In this document: piece by piece, positions 9,900-19,212 of the stretch
Layout: each line of letters opens with the position of its first letter
Position numbering within the stretch: the stretch's first letter is position 1
Assembly: GCF_000701505.1 (NCBI RefSeq)
Contig: NZ_JNJB01000001.1
Span: forward strand, 558,001 to 622,000
Direction of reading: 5' to 3'
Length of the DNA: 64,000 bases
Source of the DNA: Dyadobacter crusticola DSM 16708
Lineage (GTDB): Bacteria > Bacteroidota > Bacteroidia > Cytophagales > Spirosomataceae
Position numbers and translations under genes: made by a program
The notes under the pieces: model-generated
What the model was told of the DNA's origin: nothing
The model's input: the letters and a program-made list of their open reading frames with translations, nothing else
Database searches by the model: none

Positions 9900-10390
9900 A
9901 GATTAAAATTTAGAGTTAGAAAGTGGTATTGAAAATTGCTTAACCGTATAAGCACGGAACGTAGAGCTTGCATTGCTTCCATCTCCGGGAAGCCTGTCTA
10001 CAAATCTGTAAAGAGTAGTTCGGAAAGTCTATTACATAGTTTTCTTGTTAAGTGAATAGATAGCCGGGCACTGATATGAAAGGGTGTACTAATAACACAA
10101 TTCGATCCGCAGCACTGCTAAAAACTGCTAGCATAAGCGCATTGACATCTTTTTTACTCGTCTGATTGTACAAAAAGATATCAATTTTTTCACAATAAAA
10201 AGTGTTCTTGCTTTTGGAATATAATTTATAGAAAAATAACAACGAAATGTCTGTTTTACCGCATAAATGGCTTATTTAGTAGTATATAAGTTACAATTAT
10301 TCGTTATTTAATCCAGAATTGGTATCCATTCCAATCTTAATTATCTTCGTATATTCATTCAAAAGATCCTGATTCACCTGCATATTGCTA
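9900..10390. other. Divergent intergenic region between susC and the second haloperoxidase-like gene
   Basis: 491 bp with no convincing coding sequence and no RNA gene that I recognise. It is AT-rich, especially at 10150-10350. The plus-strand promoter annotated at 10319-10349 lies here. The minus-strand stretch upstream of susC contains TACAGATTTG near 10005-10015, only a poor match to the Bacteroidota -7 element, so no susC promoter is called. Confidence 0.6.
10319..10349 (+). promoter_or_regulatory. Predicted Bacteroidota-type promoter of the plus-strand haloperoxidase-like gene
   Basis: TTGG at 10319-10322 and TATCTTCG at 10342-10349 are separated by 20 bases after TTG. This matches the TTG-N19/20-TAnnTTTG pattern with one mismatch. 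The start codon is about 40 bp downstream. Confidence 0.5.
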
Positions 10391-11740
10391 ATGAGATTTC
10401 GCTTACTCCCTCTGATCCTTGTTCCCTTGTTTTTCAGTTGCCGGAAAGAGCTGTCACCGGCCGAGTACAATGCCAAAGCGGCAGACCCGCAGCTGTTCCA
10501 TCAAACGGCGACATACCTTACTGATGTGATCATTCATGATATCTTCAAACCCCCGGTAGCCAGCCGAATTTACAGCTATTCGTTTCTGGCAGCTTACGAA
10601 GCACTTGCACCAGGATATCCCGAATATCAGTCACTTGCAGGTCAGCTTGTGAAATTTGAAACACCTCCCCGGCCGGATTCATCGCTTGCTTACTGCTACC
10701 CGCTGGCGAGCATTAAAGCGTTTACATCGGTTGGTCGCACGCTGACATTCTCAGGCGATATGTGGGACAAATACGAAAAAGACCTGTTCGAGAAATACGC
10801 GCAAATGGGCATTCCCGAAGATGTATATACGCGGTCACTTGCGTATGGTGATTCAGTTGCAAAACACATTATTCGCTACTCTGCAAAGGATCATTATAAG
10901 GAGATCCGCGGATACCGGTATACAGTTACAAATGCCCCCGGCACCTGGGTACCTACGCCGCCTGCTTACGCTGATGCGTGCGAGCCGATGTGGAACACCG
11001 TGCGGACATTTACATTGGATTCGGTTACACAATTCCGCTGCCCGCCGCCGGCTAAGTACGACCTGAACAAAGACAGCAAGTTCATGAAGCTGGTTATGGA
11101 AGTGTACGATATCGGCAACAATCTGACAGACGATCAGAAAGCGACTGCTTATTTCTGGGATGATAATGCATTTGTGACCAATGTCGTGGGGCACGCAATG
11201 TTCGCCAACAAGAAAATGACTCCCGCAGGACACTGGCTCGCCATTATACGCACCGTAACGACTGACAAGAAGCTGGATTTAATGCAGGCGACCGAAGCTT
11301 ACACACTCGGCGCGTTATCTATATTCGATGCGTTTGTAGCATGCTGGGATGAGAAGTACAGAACAGTGCGGATCAGACCTGAAACGGTAATTAATAACAA
11401 CTGGGCACCCGACTGGCGACCGTTCCTGGAAACGCCCGCATTTCCTGAATATGTAAGTGGTCACAGCTCCATTTCGGCAGCTTGCGGAACAGTACTGACG
11501 CATTTGATAGGCGACAATGTGGCTTTTACAGATACTACTGAAAAGAAGTACGGCCACGGCGTGAAATCCTTTAAGTCATTTGAAGATGCTTATTGGGATG
11601 CTTCCATCAGCCGTGTTTATGGCGGGATACATTACCGTGACGGAGTTGAAGAAGGAACACATCTCGGCGAAAAAATCGGCCAAAACGTACTGACACGGGT
11701 AGTTACCAGAAAAAACAGGGAAACTCTGGCTAAGAAATAA
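10391..11740 (+). CDS. Second vanadium-dependent haloperoxidase-like (PAP2 superfamily) lipoprotein
   Basis: 449 aa from the ATG at 10391; a TTG two codons upstream is possible but weaker. The lipobox ends LFFSC (Cys17). The vanadate/phosphate site motifs are K-x6-R-P in EKYRTVRIRP (about residue 321), VSGHS (about 356) and SRVYGGIHYRD (about 406-416). It is a paralogue of the protein at 25-1338, sharing stretches such as ACWDEKYR, PGTWxPTPP and TFTLDS. It is transcribed away from the SusCD operon, so the two copies flank that operon. The 3' end overlaps the convergent nadB by 11 bp. The substrate is unknown; peroxidase versus phosphatase activity cannot be decided from sequence. Confidence 0.85.
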   Translation: MRFRLLPLILVPLFFSCRKELSPAEYNAKAADPQLFHQTATYLTDVIIHDIFKPPVASRIYSYSFLAAYEALAPGYPEYQSLAGQLVKFETPPRPDSSLAYCYPLASIKAFTSVGRTLTFSGDMWDKYEKDLFEKYAQMGIPEDVYTRSLAYGDSVAKHIIRYSAKDHYKEIRGYRYTVTNAPGTWVPTPPAYADACEPMWNTVRTFTLDSVTQFRCPPPAKYDLNKDSKFMKLVMEVYDIGNNLTDDQKATAYFWDDNAFVTNVVGHAMFANKKMTPAGHWLAIIRTVTTDKKLDLMQATEAYTLGALSIFDAFVACWDEKYRTVRIRPETVINNNWAPDWRPFLETPAFPEYVSGHSSISAACGTVLTHLIGDNVAFTDTTEKKYGHGVKSFKSFEDAYWDASISRVYGGIHYRDGVEEGTHLGEKIGQNVLTRVVTRKNRETLAKK

Positions 11741-13319
11741 CCTGGTGAACGTGGTCGGAATTGTAATGCAGACCAATGTTCTCGCGGCGTGCCATTGCCA
11801 TTTTGATGATCAGATAAGAGACCGAAATCATGTTACGGAGCTCACAAATGGCGACCGACACCTTTGACTCGCGGTAGAGCTGCTCATGTTCCTGATGTAA
11901 CAATTCAAGCCGGTCGTAGGCACGTTTCATCCTGCGATCGGTGCGAACAATACCCACATAGTTGGACATAATGCTATTTAGCTCGCGCGTCATTTCAGTA
12001 ACCAGCACCTGCTCTTCCGGGTGTGTTGTGCCCGAATCGTCCCACTCCGGTATGTTACCCGGCGTTTGTGCTCTTTCGAAGCTGGCGAGTGTATCTTCAT
12101 AAGCCCGGTGGCCAAATACCACCGCTTCCAGCAGCGAGTTGGAAGCCAGTCGGTTGGAACCATGCAAACCGGTGCATGAACATTCACCTACTGCATACAG
12201 GAAGTCGATATTGGTTTTTCCCCACTCATTTACCCTGATCCCGCCGCACATATAATGCTGCGCCGGAACCACCGGGATCATGTCTTGTCTTACATCAATT
12301 CCCTCATTCAGGCAGTATTCTGTGATATTCGGGAAATGCTCGACAAACTTTTCATAGTCGCAATGCCGCACGTCCAGATAAACGTGATCGACCCCATTCT
12401 TCTTCATTTCAGAGTCGATTGCACGTGCGACAATATCCCTTGGCGCTAATGAGAGCCGCAGGTCGTAGTTTTCCATAAAGGTACTCCCATCAGCGCGCTT
12501 CAAAATACCTCCAAAACCACGTACTGCTTCTGAGATCAGGAAAGAAGGCTTTTGTCCGGGTTTGTAAAAACTGGTAGGGTGAAACTGGATGAATTCCATG
12601 TTGTCGCAAATACCTTTGGCCCGGTACGCCATTGCAATACCGTCGCCGGTTGCGATCGTAGGATTTGTAGTACTCTGGTAAATATTGCCAATGCCGCCTG
12701 TCGCGAGCATGGTGGTTTTAGCGAGGAATTTTTCGACTTTTCCCGTTTGTCTGTTCAGCACATACGCGCCAAAACATTTGATATCCTCCTGATACCGGTA
12801 AACTGTTTCTCCCAAATGGTGCTGGGTGATCAGTTCGACTGCATAATAATGCGTAAAAATCTGAATGCTTTTATGTCTGCTGACTTCTTCAAGCAATGCG
12901 CGCTCGATCTCCGCGCCAGTAATGTCTTTGAAATGTAAAATCCGGTGATCCGAGTGCCCGCCTTCTTTCGCCAGATCGTATTCTCCCCCGCTTTCCTTGT
13001 CAAAGCGGGTTCCGTAATCGATCAGTTCCTGTATCCGCTCGGGCGCTTCTCTCACCACGATCTCTACAATGTTCCGCTTGTTGACCTCGTCGCCCGCGTC
13101 CATTGTATCCTGAATATGTTTCTCAAAAGAATCTGATTCGGCCCAAACAACCGCAATTCCACCTTGTGCGTACTTGGTATTGGTTTCATCCACCTGAACT
13201 TTGGTAATTACAGCAATGGATTTCTCCTGATTCGATGAATCGAAATGTCGGGCAAGTTTGGCTGCGTAGCTAAGTCCGGCAATTCCCGAACCGATGATCA
13301 GAAAATCAAATTGGGGCAT
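11730..13319 (-). CDS. nadB: L-aspartate oxidase
   Basis: 529 aa, the usual size. It oxidises L-aspartate to iminoaspartate with FAD, the first step of de novo NAD synthesis. The N-terminal dinucleotide-binding motif is GSGIAGLSYAAKLA (about residues 9-22). Family motifs TKYAQGGIAVV, EGGHSDHRILHFKD, EFIQFHPTSFY and CTGLHGSNRLASNSLLEAVVFG are present, followed by a C-terminal helical domain. It lies 30 bp downstream of nadA on the same strand, so an operon nadA-nadB is likely. No nadC is in the window. The ATG start is supported by the immediate FAD motif. Confidence 0.96.
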   Translation of the reverse strand: MPQFDFLIIGSGIAGLSYAAKLARHFDSSNQEKSIAVITKVQVDETNTKYAQGGIAVVWAESDSFEKHIQDTMDAGDEVNKRNIVEIVVREAPERIQELIDYGTRFDKESGGEYDLAKEGGHSDHRILHFKDITGAEIERALLEEVSRHKSIQIFTHYYAVELITQHHLGETVYRYQEDIKCFGAYVLNRQTGKVEKFLAKTTMLATGGIGNIYQSTTNPTIATGDGIAMAYRAKGICDNMEFIQFHPTSFYKPGQKPSFLISEAVRGFGGILKRADGSTFMENYDLRLSLAPRDIVARAIDSEMKKNGVDHVYLDVRHCDYEKFVEHFPNITEYCLNEGIDVRQDMIPVVPAQHYMCGGIRVNEWGKTNIDFLYAVGECSCTGLHGSNRLASNSLLEAVVFGHRAYEDTLASFERAQTPGNIPEWDDSGTTHPEEQVLVTEMTRELNSIMSNYVGIVRTDRRMKRAYDRLELLHQEHEQLYRESKVSVAICELRNMISVSYLIIKMAMARRENIGLHYNSDHVHQVIS

Positions 13320-13349
13320 AAATCAGAATAAAATTACATAACAGTTTGA

Positions 13350-14345
13350 TCAGATACCTTTGCTTAATTCAAGCATTCGGGCAACTGATTCATAGGCTTT
13401 TAACCTGACATCTTCCGGAACAAAAATCTCCGGCTGCTCATAATAAAGTGCATTATACACTTTTTCTAATGTGTTCATTTTCATGTACGGACATTCGGAG
13501 CAGGCGCAGGTATTGTTATCCGAGCCGGGAGCCGGGATCAGCTTTTTATCGGGGACCGACTGTTTCATTTTGTGTAAAATGCCAGCCTCGGTTGCAACAA
13601 TAAACTTGGTATGAGGGGATTCTTTTACAAACTTCAAAAGTCCGGTAGTTGAACTTACAAAATCTGCCTGTTTGAGGATATCTTCTTTGCATTCCGGGTG
13701 CGCGATAAGCAATGCATCGGGGTTTTCCTCCTGCAGCTGCTTCAACTTTTCCCGCGAAATATCAATATGTACAATGCAGGCACCGTCCCATAAAACCATA
13801 TCACGGCCGGTTTTGTGGGCTACATATCTGCCAAGGTTTGCGTCTGGCGCGAAAATGATTTTCTGATCTTTCGGAAGACTTTCTACGATCTGCAATGCAT
13901 TGGAGGAAGTACAAACAATGTCAGTCAGCGCTTTGATTTCCGCTGAACAGTTGATATAACTGATCACAATATGATCCGGATACTGCGCTTTGAAAGCGGC
14001 GAACTTATCTGCAGGTGCTGAGTCAGCAAGCGAACAGCCTGCATTCAGATCAGGGATAACAACCTTTTTGTTCGGGCTGAGAATTTTGGCAGTTTCACCC
14101 ATGAAGTGCACTCCACAAAAAACGATCATATCAGCCTCAGTTGCTGCTGCCTGCTGCGAGAGTCCGAGGCTGTCGCCAATGTAGTCGGCCAGGTCCTGAA
14201 TTTCTGCATCAACATAGTAGTGAGCGAGAATAACCGCATTCTTTTCCTTCTTTAATCTCTTGATCTCGGCAATCAAATCAATGTCTTCTGCAACTGCCTC
14301 CGTAACGTAACCGTAACGGTTTACCTGCTCTTCAATAGTAGTCAT
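13350..14345 (-). CDS. nadA: Quinolinate synthase
   Basis: 331 aa. It condenses iminoaspartate with dihydroxyacetone phosphate to quinolinate using a [4Fe-4S] cluster. Signatures seen: [21 protein letters not shown] near residue 40, [17 protein letters not shown] (first cluster Cys), DIVCTSSNA (second) and the C-terminal [12 protein letters not shown] segment (third). ATG at 14345 gives the expected N-terminus. It is the first gene of nadA-nadB and acts in the cytoplasm, passing its unstable substrate directly from NadB. Confidence 0.96.
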   Translation of the reverse strand: MTTIEEQVNRYGYVTEAVAEDIDLIAEIKRLKKEKNAVILAHYYVDAEIQDLADYIGDSLGLSQQAAATEADMIVFCGVHFMGETAKILSPNKKVVIPDLNAGCSLADSAPADKFAAFKAQYPDHIVISYINCSAEIKALTDIVCTSSNALQIVESLPKDQKIIFAPDANLGRYVAHKTGRDMVLWDGACIVHIDISREKLKQLQEENPDALLIAHPECKEDILKQADFVSSTTGLLKFVKESPHTKFIVATEAGILHKMKQSVPDKKLIPAPGSDNNTCACSECPYMKMNTLEKVYNALYYEQPEIFVPEDVRLKAYESVARMLELSKGI

Positions 14346-14440
14346 TCTGGTGAATAATTGGCTTTAATGGATCTTAAAACTCTATTTCGAAATTACAACA
14401 TTAAAACCAATCCAAAGCAAAGAAAGTGCGACGCCCGGAT

Positions 14441-14481
14441 AAATGAAAAGCCGCAGAAGCGATCCCTGCGGCTTTTCATTT
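14441..14481 (-). terminator. Intrinsic terminator of the phosphate transporter gene
   Basis: A 16-bp perfect stem (AAATGAAAAGCCGCAG and its complement) encloses a 9-base loop. On the minus strand it ends in TTTTCATTT, 19 bp after the transporter stop. It separates that gene from nadA. Confidence 0.75.
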
Positions 14482-14499
14482 ACTATAAATTCTTAATTT

Positions 14500-15921
14500 C
14501 TACAAAATCCAGCGGAAAAACGCATAGAGTGTACCTGACAAAACCATGGTGACAGGCAATGTCAGTATCCATGCAATGACAATATTTCTGATTGTACCGC
14601 CTTGCAAGTTTTTCACACCTTTACTGGCGACCATCGAACCCGCGATACCCGAAGATAGTACGTGGGTGGTACTAACCGGAAGTCCCAGGTAAGAAGAAAC
14701 CCCGATGGTACTGGCGGCTACCAGCTCCGCAGATGCGCCCTGGGCGTAAGTCAAATGCTGCTTTCCGATTTTCTCGCCAATTGTAACTACAATCCGCTTC
14801 CAGCCTACCATTGTCCCCAGGCCAAGAGAAAGGGAAATCATTAGAATAACCCAATCTGGCGCGTAATCCGTATACCGGCGGATCCCATTCTCACTCCCTG
14901 ACTGCATTTTCAGATAAGAAACATCAGCAGAATTAAGGTTCGCGTGACCATTGTCAAGAATCGTCTTTGTATTGCGGCTGATCAAAAGCAATGAGCGACG
15001 GGCGTCCATTCTTTTTTCCATCGGTAGTTTATGCTCCGGCAGTGAATCGTTGATCTGAACTGTCAGGTTGGCAACTTCCTGTTTGATCGTAGCCAAATTC
15101 ACGCGATCGGTAACGGATAATCTTGATGAATCGATCCGGCTTACCGCCTGTTCAATCCCGATCAGGTCCGACTTCATTTTGCCGGGATCCAGACTATTGT
15201 CCAATGCAAAGTGAGCAGGAACGATTCCAATCAGAATCAACATCACAAGTCCAACTCCTTTTTGACCGTCGTTCGAGCCGTGGAAAAAGCTTACAAGAGT
15301 ACACGTCGTGATCAAAATCGCCCGTATCCACAATGGGGGAGCCTGGTTCTTTTTGGGTTCACTGAAAACAACTTCGCGCAACGGCTTGGAAAGCGAGCGG
15401 CGCAATATGAACATAATGATGATTGCAAGTGCAAAACCGAAAATCGGTGAAGTGAGCAGCGACATGAAGAGTTCTTTCGCTTTGGACCAGTTTACACCGG
15501 TGGCACTTGAATTTTCAGGCATAAACGTGAAAGCAAGTCCCACTCCAAGAATGGAGCCGATCAGCGTATGCGAACTTGAGCTGGGCAATCCGAAATACCA
15601 CGTACCCAGGTTCCAGATAATCGCACTGAAAAGTAATGCAAAAACCATGGCGGCGCTGTGATAAACATTCTGGTCGATCAGCAATTCGACAGGCAGCAGG
15701 TTGACAATTCCCATTGCAACCGCAATTCCACCGAAGAAAACACCGCAGAAATTCATAAAACCCGACCAGATTACGGCCACATTTGGTTTCAGGGAATTTG
15801 TATAAATCACAGTTGCCACCGCATTGGCAGTATCGTGAAAACCATTAACAAATTCGAATGCGCAGGCTGCTAAAATGCTAAAAGCGAGGAGAATAAAAAT
15901 GTCGGTTTCAAGACCAAACAT
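14500..15921 (-). CDS. Inorganic phosphate transporter, PiT family
   Basis: 473 aa integral membrane protein with about ten hydrophobic segments. The duplicated PiT signature is present: FVNGFHDTANAVATVIYT near residue 24 in the first half, and GASAELVAAS plus GLPVSTTHVLSSGI in the second. HGSNDGQKGVG lies mid-protein. PiT carriers take up phosphate with H+ or Na+. A hydrophilic central insert (about residues 238-345) is longer than in minimal PiT proteins. The DUF47/PhoU-like partner often found beside pit genes is absent here. Monocistronic, with its own terminator. Confidence 0.93.
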   Translation of the reverse strand: MFGLETDIFILLAFSILAACAFEFVNGFHDTANAVATVIYTNSLKPNVAVIWSGFMNFCGVFFGGIAVAMGIVNLLPVELLIDQNVYHSAAMVFALLFSAIIWNLGTWYFGLPSSSSHTLIGSILGVGLAFTFMPENSSATGVNWSKAKELFMSLLTSPIFGFALAIIIMFILRRSLSKPLREVVFSEPKKNQAPPLWIRAILITTCTLVSFFHGSNDGQKGVGLVMLILIGIVPAHFALDNSLDPGKMKSDLIGIEQAVSRIDSSRLSVTDRVNLATIKQEVANLTVQINDSLPEHKLPMEKRMDARRSLLLISRNTKTILDNGHANLNSADVSYLKMQSGSENGIRRYTDYAPDWVILMISLSLGLGTMVGWKRIVVTIGEKIGKQHLTYAQGASAELVAASTIGVSSYLGLPVSTTHVLSSGIAGSMVASKGVKNLQGGTIRNIVIAWILTLPVTMVLSGTLYAFFRWIL

Positions 15922-16007
15922 AGAAGAAGTATATAAGTTTATCTATAACAGCACAAAGCTACTTATTCTTAAGCGATGCAATATTAACAAATTGTTAAGC
16001 CAAAGTG

Positions 16008-17060
16008 CTACGCTGTTTCCTTATTAGCCAGCTGCCCGCAAGCTGCATCGATATCTTTGCCCCGACTTCTCCTAACGTGCACCGATACGCCCCGATCTTC
16101 CAGAAAGCCCGCGAATTTATCTAGCTTGTCTCCTTCCGTGTTCTTAAAATCAGCTTCTGCAATCGGATTGTACTCGATGATGTTTACCCGCGCAGGAACC
16201 TTCTTGGTAAATTCCCAAAGCTCCTTGGCATCCTGCAGTGTATCATTAAAATTGTTGAAAACGATGTATTCGAAGGTAATGCGGTTACCCGTTTTCCTGT
16301 AAAAATAATTCAGCGCCTCTGCCAGGTTTTCCAGTGAGTTGGATTCATTGATTGGCATGATCTGGTTACGCTTCGCGTCATTAGCAGCATGCAGCGATAA
16401 TGCAAGGCGAAAACGCACTTCATCGTCTCCCAGCTTTTTAATCATTTTAGCGATACCGGCGGTTGAAACCGTAATGCGCTTCGGCGACATATTCAATCCC
16501 TCGGGAGAGGTAATGTGCTCGATAGATTGAAATACATTGGCGTAATTCAGCAACGGCTCTCCCATTCCCATATATACGATGTTGGTAAGAGGCGCTTTAA
16601 AGCTGCCCTCTGCCTGCCTGGCAATTGCGACAACCTGGTCATAAATTTCACCAGCTTCGAGATTACGCTTACGGTCCATATAGCCCGTCGCGCAAAATTT
16701 ACATGTGAGCGAACAACCCACCTGGCTGCTTACGCAAGCCGTCATTCTGTCCGCAGCAGGTATCAACACACCCTCCACCAGATTACCGTCAAACAGCCGG
16801 AATGCGGATTTGATCGTACCGTCGTTACTTTGCTGCTGCTTGGCTACTTCCATATTCCGGATCACGAAATGCTGATCCATTAACTGGCGCGTGCCAAGAG
16901 AAAGGTTGGTCATTTCGGCAAATGAATGCGAAGATTTTTTCCAGATCCACTCGTAAATCTGTTTTGCCCTGAAAGCTTTTTCCCCATGCTCAGCCATCCA
17001 TTGTTTAAGCTGATCAACGCTCATTTTGCGGATATCCTGCTTTTCCTCTAATCCGGTCAT
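16008..17060 (-). CDS. rlmN: Dual-specificity 23S rRNA/tRNA adenine-C2 methyltransferase
   Basis: 350 aa radical-SAM enzyme that methylates C2 of A2503 in 23S rRNA, and A37 of some tRNAs. The cluster motif C-x3-C-x2-C is seen in GCSLTCKFCATGYM (about residue 115). The C-terminal methyl-carrying cysteine is in IDAACGQL near residue 341. Other family motifs are NIVYMGMGEPLLNY, ITVSTAGI and LSLHAANDAKR. The ATG start gives a typical N-terminus. It stands alone, about 100 bp from cvpA, on the same strand. Confidence 0.97.
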   Translation of the reverse strand: MTGLEEKQDIRKMSVDQLKQWMAEHGEKAFRAKQIYEWIWKKSSHSFAEMTNLSLGTRQLMDQHFVIRNMEVAKQQQSNDGTIKSAFRLFDGNLVEGVLIPAADRMTACVSSQVGCSLTCKFCATGYMDRKRNLEAGEIYDQVVAIARQAEGSFKAPLTNIVYMGMGEPLLNYANVFQSIEHITSPEGLNMSPKRITVSTAGIAKMIKKLGDDEVRFRLALSLHAANDAKRNQIMPINESNSLENLAEALNYFYRKTGNRITFEYIVFNNFNDTLQDAKELWEFTKKVPARVNIIEYNPIAEADFKNTEGDKLDKFAGFLEDRGVSVHVRRSRGKDIDAACGQLANKETA

Positions 17061-17162
17061 CTTAATTTATTTGGTCAAATGCATAGTACATTCAACCGGT
17101 TTTAACTGCAAAGTTATTGAAAATCAATATCGAAAGCTTAACCCTAGGCTGTTTCTGAAAGT

Positions 17163-17696
17163 TCAATCGTCCAGATATTCGCTCTTCCATTCACTGATCA
17201 GGGCGGTACCATCGGGCATAAGCGCCAAAGCTTTGGTGATCAGGTTAGGCGCAATGGGGACTACGAGCGGGTAAAGATAAGTCTCATCTGTTCGGTGTGC
17301 AGGTATTTTCACCCCGATCATATTAACCAACCAGAAGAATACGCTGATGCCAAAAACCCACGTGAACACACCCACCATAGCGCCGGCAAAACTGTCGAAA
17401 GTGCCCAGAATGGAGTACCTAAGCGAGCGGCGGATCATGTAGCCAAACTGGTTTAACAAAAATATGGTAGGGAAGAAAATAGCCGAAAATCCGATGTAAG
17501 GCAATATTTTCTTCGCCATATTATCGCTGAAATAAGGCGTGAGCACTTCCATGCCCAGACCTAAAAACTTAAATCCAAGTACCATTGCCACCGCAAATCC
17601 GGCTATTCCGATGATTTCAATCAGCAGACCTTTGCGATAACCATGTAAAGCTCCCCAGAGGAGCGGAATGAGGATGATCACATCCAGTAACTTCAT
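17163..17696 (-). CDS. CvpA family membrane protein
   Basis: 177 aa with four predicted membrane helices (about residues 5-25, 27-48, 65-85 and 100-125). The N-terminus LLDVIILIPLLWGALHGYRKG is the hallmark of the CvpA/colicin V production family. The molecular function is poorly defined; E. coli CvpA is linked to envelope stress and purF. Its ATG overlaps the yqeY stop by 4 bp (ATGA), so translation is coupled. Confidence 0.88.
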   Translation of the reverse strand: MKLLDVIILIPLLWGALHGYRKGLLIEIIGIAGFAVAMVLGFKFLGLGMEVLTPYFSDNMAKKILPYIGFSAIFFPTIFLLNQFGYMIRRSLRYSILGTFDSFAGAMVGVFTWVFGISVFFWLVNMIGVKIPAHRTDETYLYPLVVPIAPNLITKALALMPDGTALISEWKSEYLDD

Positions 17697-18142
17697 GCGA
17701 GCAATCCCTTCACCAATGCTGAAACCACTTTTCCCTCTGCTTGTCCGGCAAGCTCTTTGGTAGCTACGCCCATTACCTTACCCATATCCGAAGGTCCGGA
17801 TGCTCCTACCCGGCCGATAATCTCCTGCAATTTCGCCTTTACCTCGTCTTCGGAAAGTTGCTTGGGCAAAAACTGCTCGATCACGGCCAGCTCCGCTTCT
17901 TCCTTTTCCAACAGATCTGCACGCCCCTGCGTTTTGTAGATATCCGCAGATTCACGGCGTTGTTTGGCGGCTTTGGTCAAAAGTTTAAGTTCGTCATCAG
18001 CAGAAAGCTCTCCTGTTGCTCCTCCTTTGGTTTCTTCCAAAAGTATAAGCGACTTGATAGCACGAAGCGCACGAAGCGTATCCTGATCCTTAGCCCGCAT
18101 TGCATCCTTAATTCCCGACTCGACTTGTGTTTTTAGAGACAT
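17693..18142 (-). CDS. GatB/YqeY domain protein
   Basis: 149 aa, the standard length of stand-alone YqeY proteins. These resemble the tRNA-binding tail of GatB and may act on tRNA-dependent amidation, though this is unproven. Motifs: LRAIKSLILLEETK, KQRRESADIYKTQGRADLLEKEEAELAVIEQFLPKQLS in parts, and the C-terminal DMGKVMGVATKELAGQAEG. First gene of yqeY-cvpA, divergent from pdxJ. Its leader consists of octamer repeats that mirror those before pdxJ (see 18153-18190). Confidence 0.92.
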   Translation of the reverse strand: MSLKTQVESGIKDAMRAKDQDTLRALRAIKSLILLEETKGGATGELSADDELKLLTKAAKQRRESADIYKTQGRADLLEKEEAELAVIEQFLPKQLSEDEVKAKLQEIIGRVGASGPSDMGKVMGVATKELAGQAEGKVVSALVKGLLA

Positions 18143-18152
18143 GTTTTTAATG

Positions 18153-18190
18153 TTGAATGATTGAATGATTGAATGACTGAATGATTGAAT
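18153..18190 (-). repeat. Octamer tandem array in the yqeY leader
   Basis: About 4.75 units of TTGAATGA (plus strand), one with C for the first T. A degenerate extension follows at 18200-18221. Read in the yqeY sense the units are TCATTCAA and end about 10 bp before its start codon. It is the inverted counterpart of the array at 18387-18462. The 18191-18386 spacer shows no other feature. Confidence 0.9.
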
Positions 18191-18386
18191 TTCGAATTAC
18201 TGAATTAGTGAGTGAGTGAATATTTTGGGTATTTTGATATGAATGGATATTTTTCGGTTCAGAATGAATCAGTTGTACGTACTTGGTATTTCTGACTAGC
18301 TCGTAGCGAAATTCGCGAGCAACAAAACTAAAATAATCCTCCCAATTAACCCTAATTTAGCACTCCCGGTATAATTCAAACTGACA

Positions 18387-18462
18387 CATTCAGTCATTCA
18401 GTCATTCAGTCATTCACACATTCACACATTCAATCATTCACTCATTCAATCATTCAATCATT
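18387..18462 (+). repeat. Octamer tandem array in the pdxJ leader
   Basis: 9.5 units of CATTCANN (CATTCAGT three times, CATTCACA twice, CATTCAAT three times, CATTCACT once, then CATT). It ends six bases before the pdxJ ATG. It is the inverse complement of the array at 18153-18190, so a long hairpin or cruciform is possible. In the pdxJ sense it is very poor in G. Confidence 0.92.
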
Positions 18463-18467
18463 AAAAA

Positions 18468-19187
18468 ATGACTCGCCTAAGCGTTAACATCAACAAAATT
18501 GCTACCCTTCGTAATTCACGCGGTGGGGATAATCCTAATGTCTTAAAAGTCGCGCTGGATTGTGAGCGGTTTGGTGCGCAGGGGATTACAGTTCACCCCA
18601 GGCCTGATGAGCGACATATCAGGTATCAGGATGTATACGATTTGAAAGAGGTAGTCACCACAGAATTTAACATAGAAGGAAATCCGTCTGAAAAGAAGTT
18701 TGTCGAGCTTGTTCTGGCAAATAAACCCGATCAGGTTACCCTGGTACCCGATGCTTTACATGCGATTACTTCCAATGCGGGCTGGGATACCATTACAAAC
18801 AGAAGTGAGCTCACGGATCTTATAGGAATCTTCAAGTCAGCCGGGATCCGCGTGTCTGTTTTTGTCGATCCGGACGAAAGAATGGTTGAAGGCGCGAAAG
18901 CCTGCGGCGCTGACCGGGTTGAACTTTACACCGAGCCTTACGCAGCGGGTTATTTTGAAAACAGACAAAAAGCAGTGCTCCCATTTGTGCTTGCAGCAGA
19001 GAAAGCCAGGGAAGTTGGACTTGGACTAAACGCCGGACACGACCTCAGCCTGGATAATCTGCGCTTCCTCAAACAAAATATCCCCTGGCTAGACGAAGTT
19101 TCCATCGGCCACGCCCTGATCTCCGACGCATTGTACCTTGGGTTGGAAAATACTATACAAATGTACCTGAGAGAATTGGAGCTCTGA
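18468..19187 (+). CDS. pdxJ: Pyridoxine 5'-phosphate synthase
   Basis: 239 aa TIM-barrel enzyme. It condenses 3-amino-2-oxopropyl phosphate with 1-deoxy-D-xylulose 5-phosphate, the last ring-forming step of DXP-dependent vitamin B6 synthesis. Motifs: [17 protein letters not shown] near the N-terminus, [44 protein letters not shown] and [16 protein letters not shown]. No other B6 gene is next to it, although serC and the SerA-type enzyme, whose relatives supply the other precursor, are in this window. The start ATG follows an A-rich stretch right after the octamer array. Confidence 0.97.
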   Translation: MTRLSVNINKIATLRNSRGGDNPNVLKVALDCERFGAQGITVHPRPDERHIRYQDVYDLKEVVTTEFNIEGNPSEKKFVELVLANKPDQVTLVPDALHAITSNAGWDTITNRSELTDLIGIFKSAGIRVSVFVDPDERMVEGAKACGADRVELYTEPYAAGYFENRQKAVLPFVLAAEKAREVGLGLNAGHDLSLDNLRFLKQNIPWLDEVSIGHALISDALYLGLENTIQMYLRELEL

Positions 19188-19212
19188 TAGTAGTGATAGC
19201 TTGTTTTGATGA

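Noticed and set aside
10048..10242. 64-codon minus-strand frame in the susC upstream region
   Set aside because: Low-complexity AT-rich sequence with no family resemblance and no start context; probably non-coding.
18153..18462. Possible CRISPR array
   Set aside because: Units are 8 bp and contiguous, with no spacers, and no cas gene is nearby.
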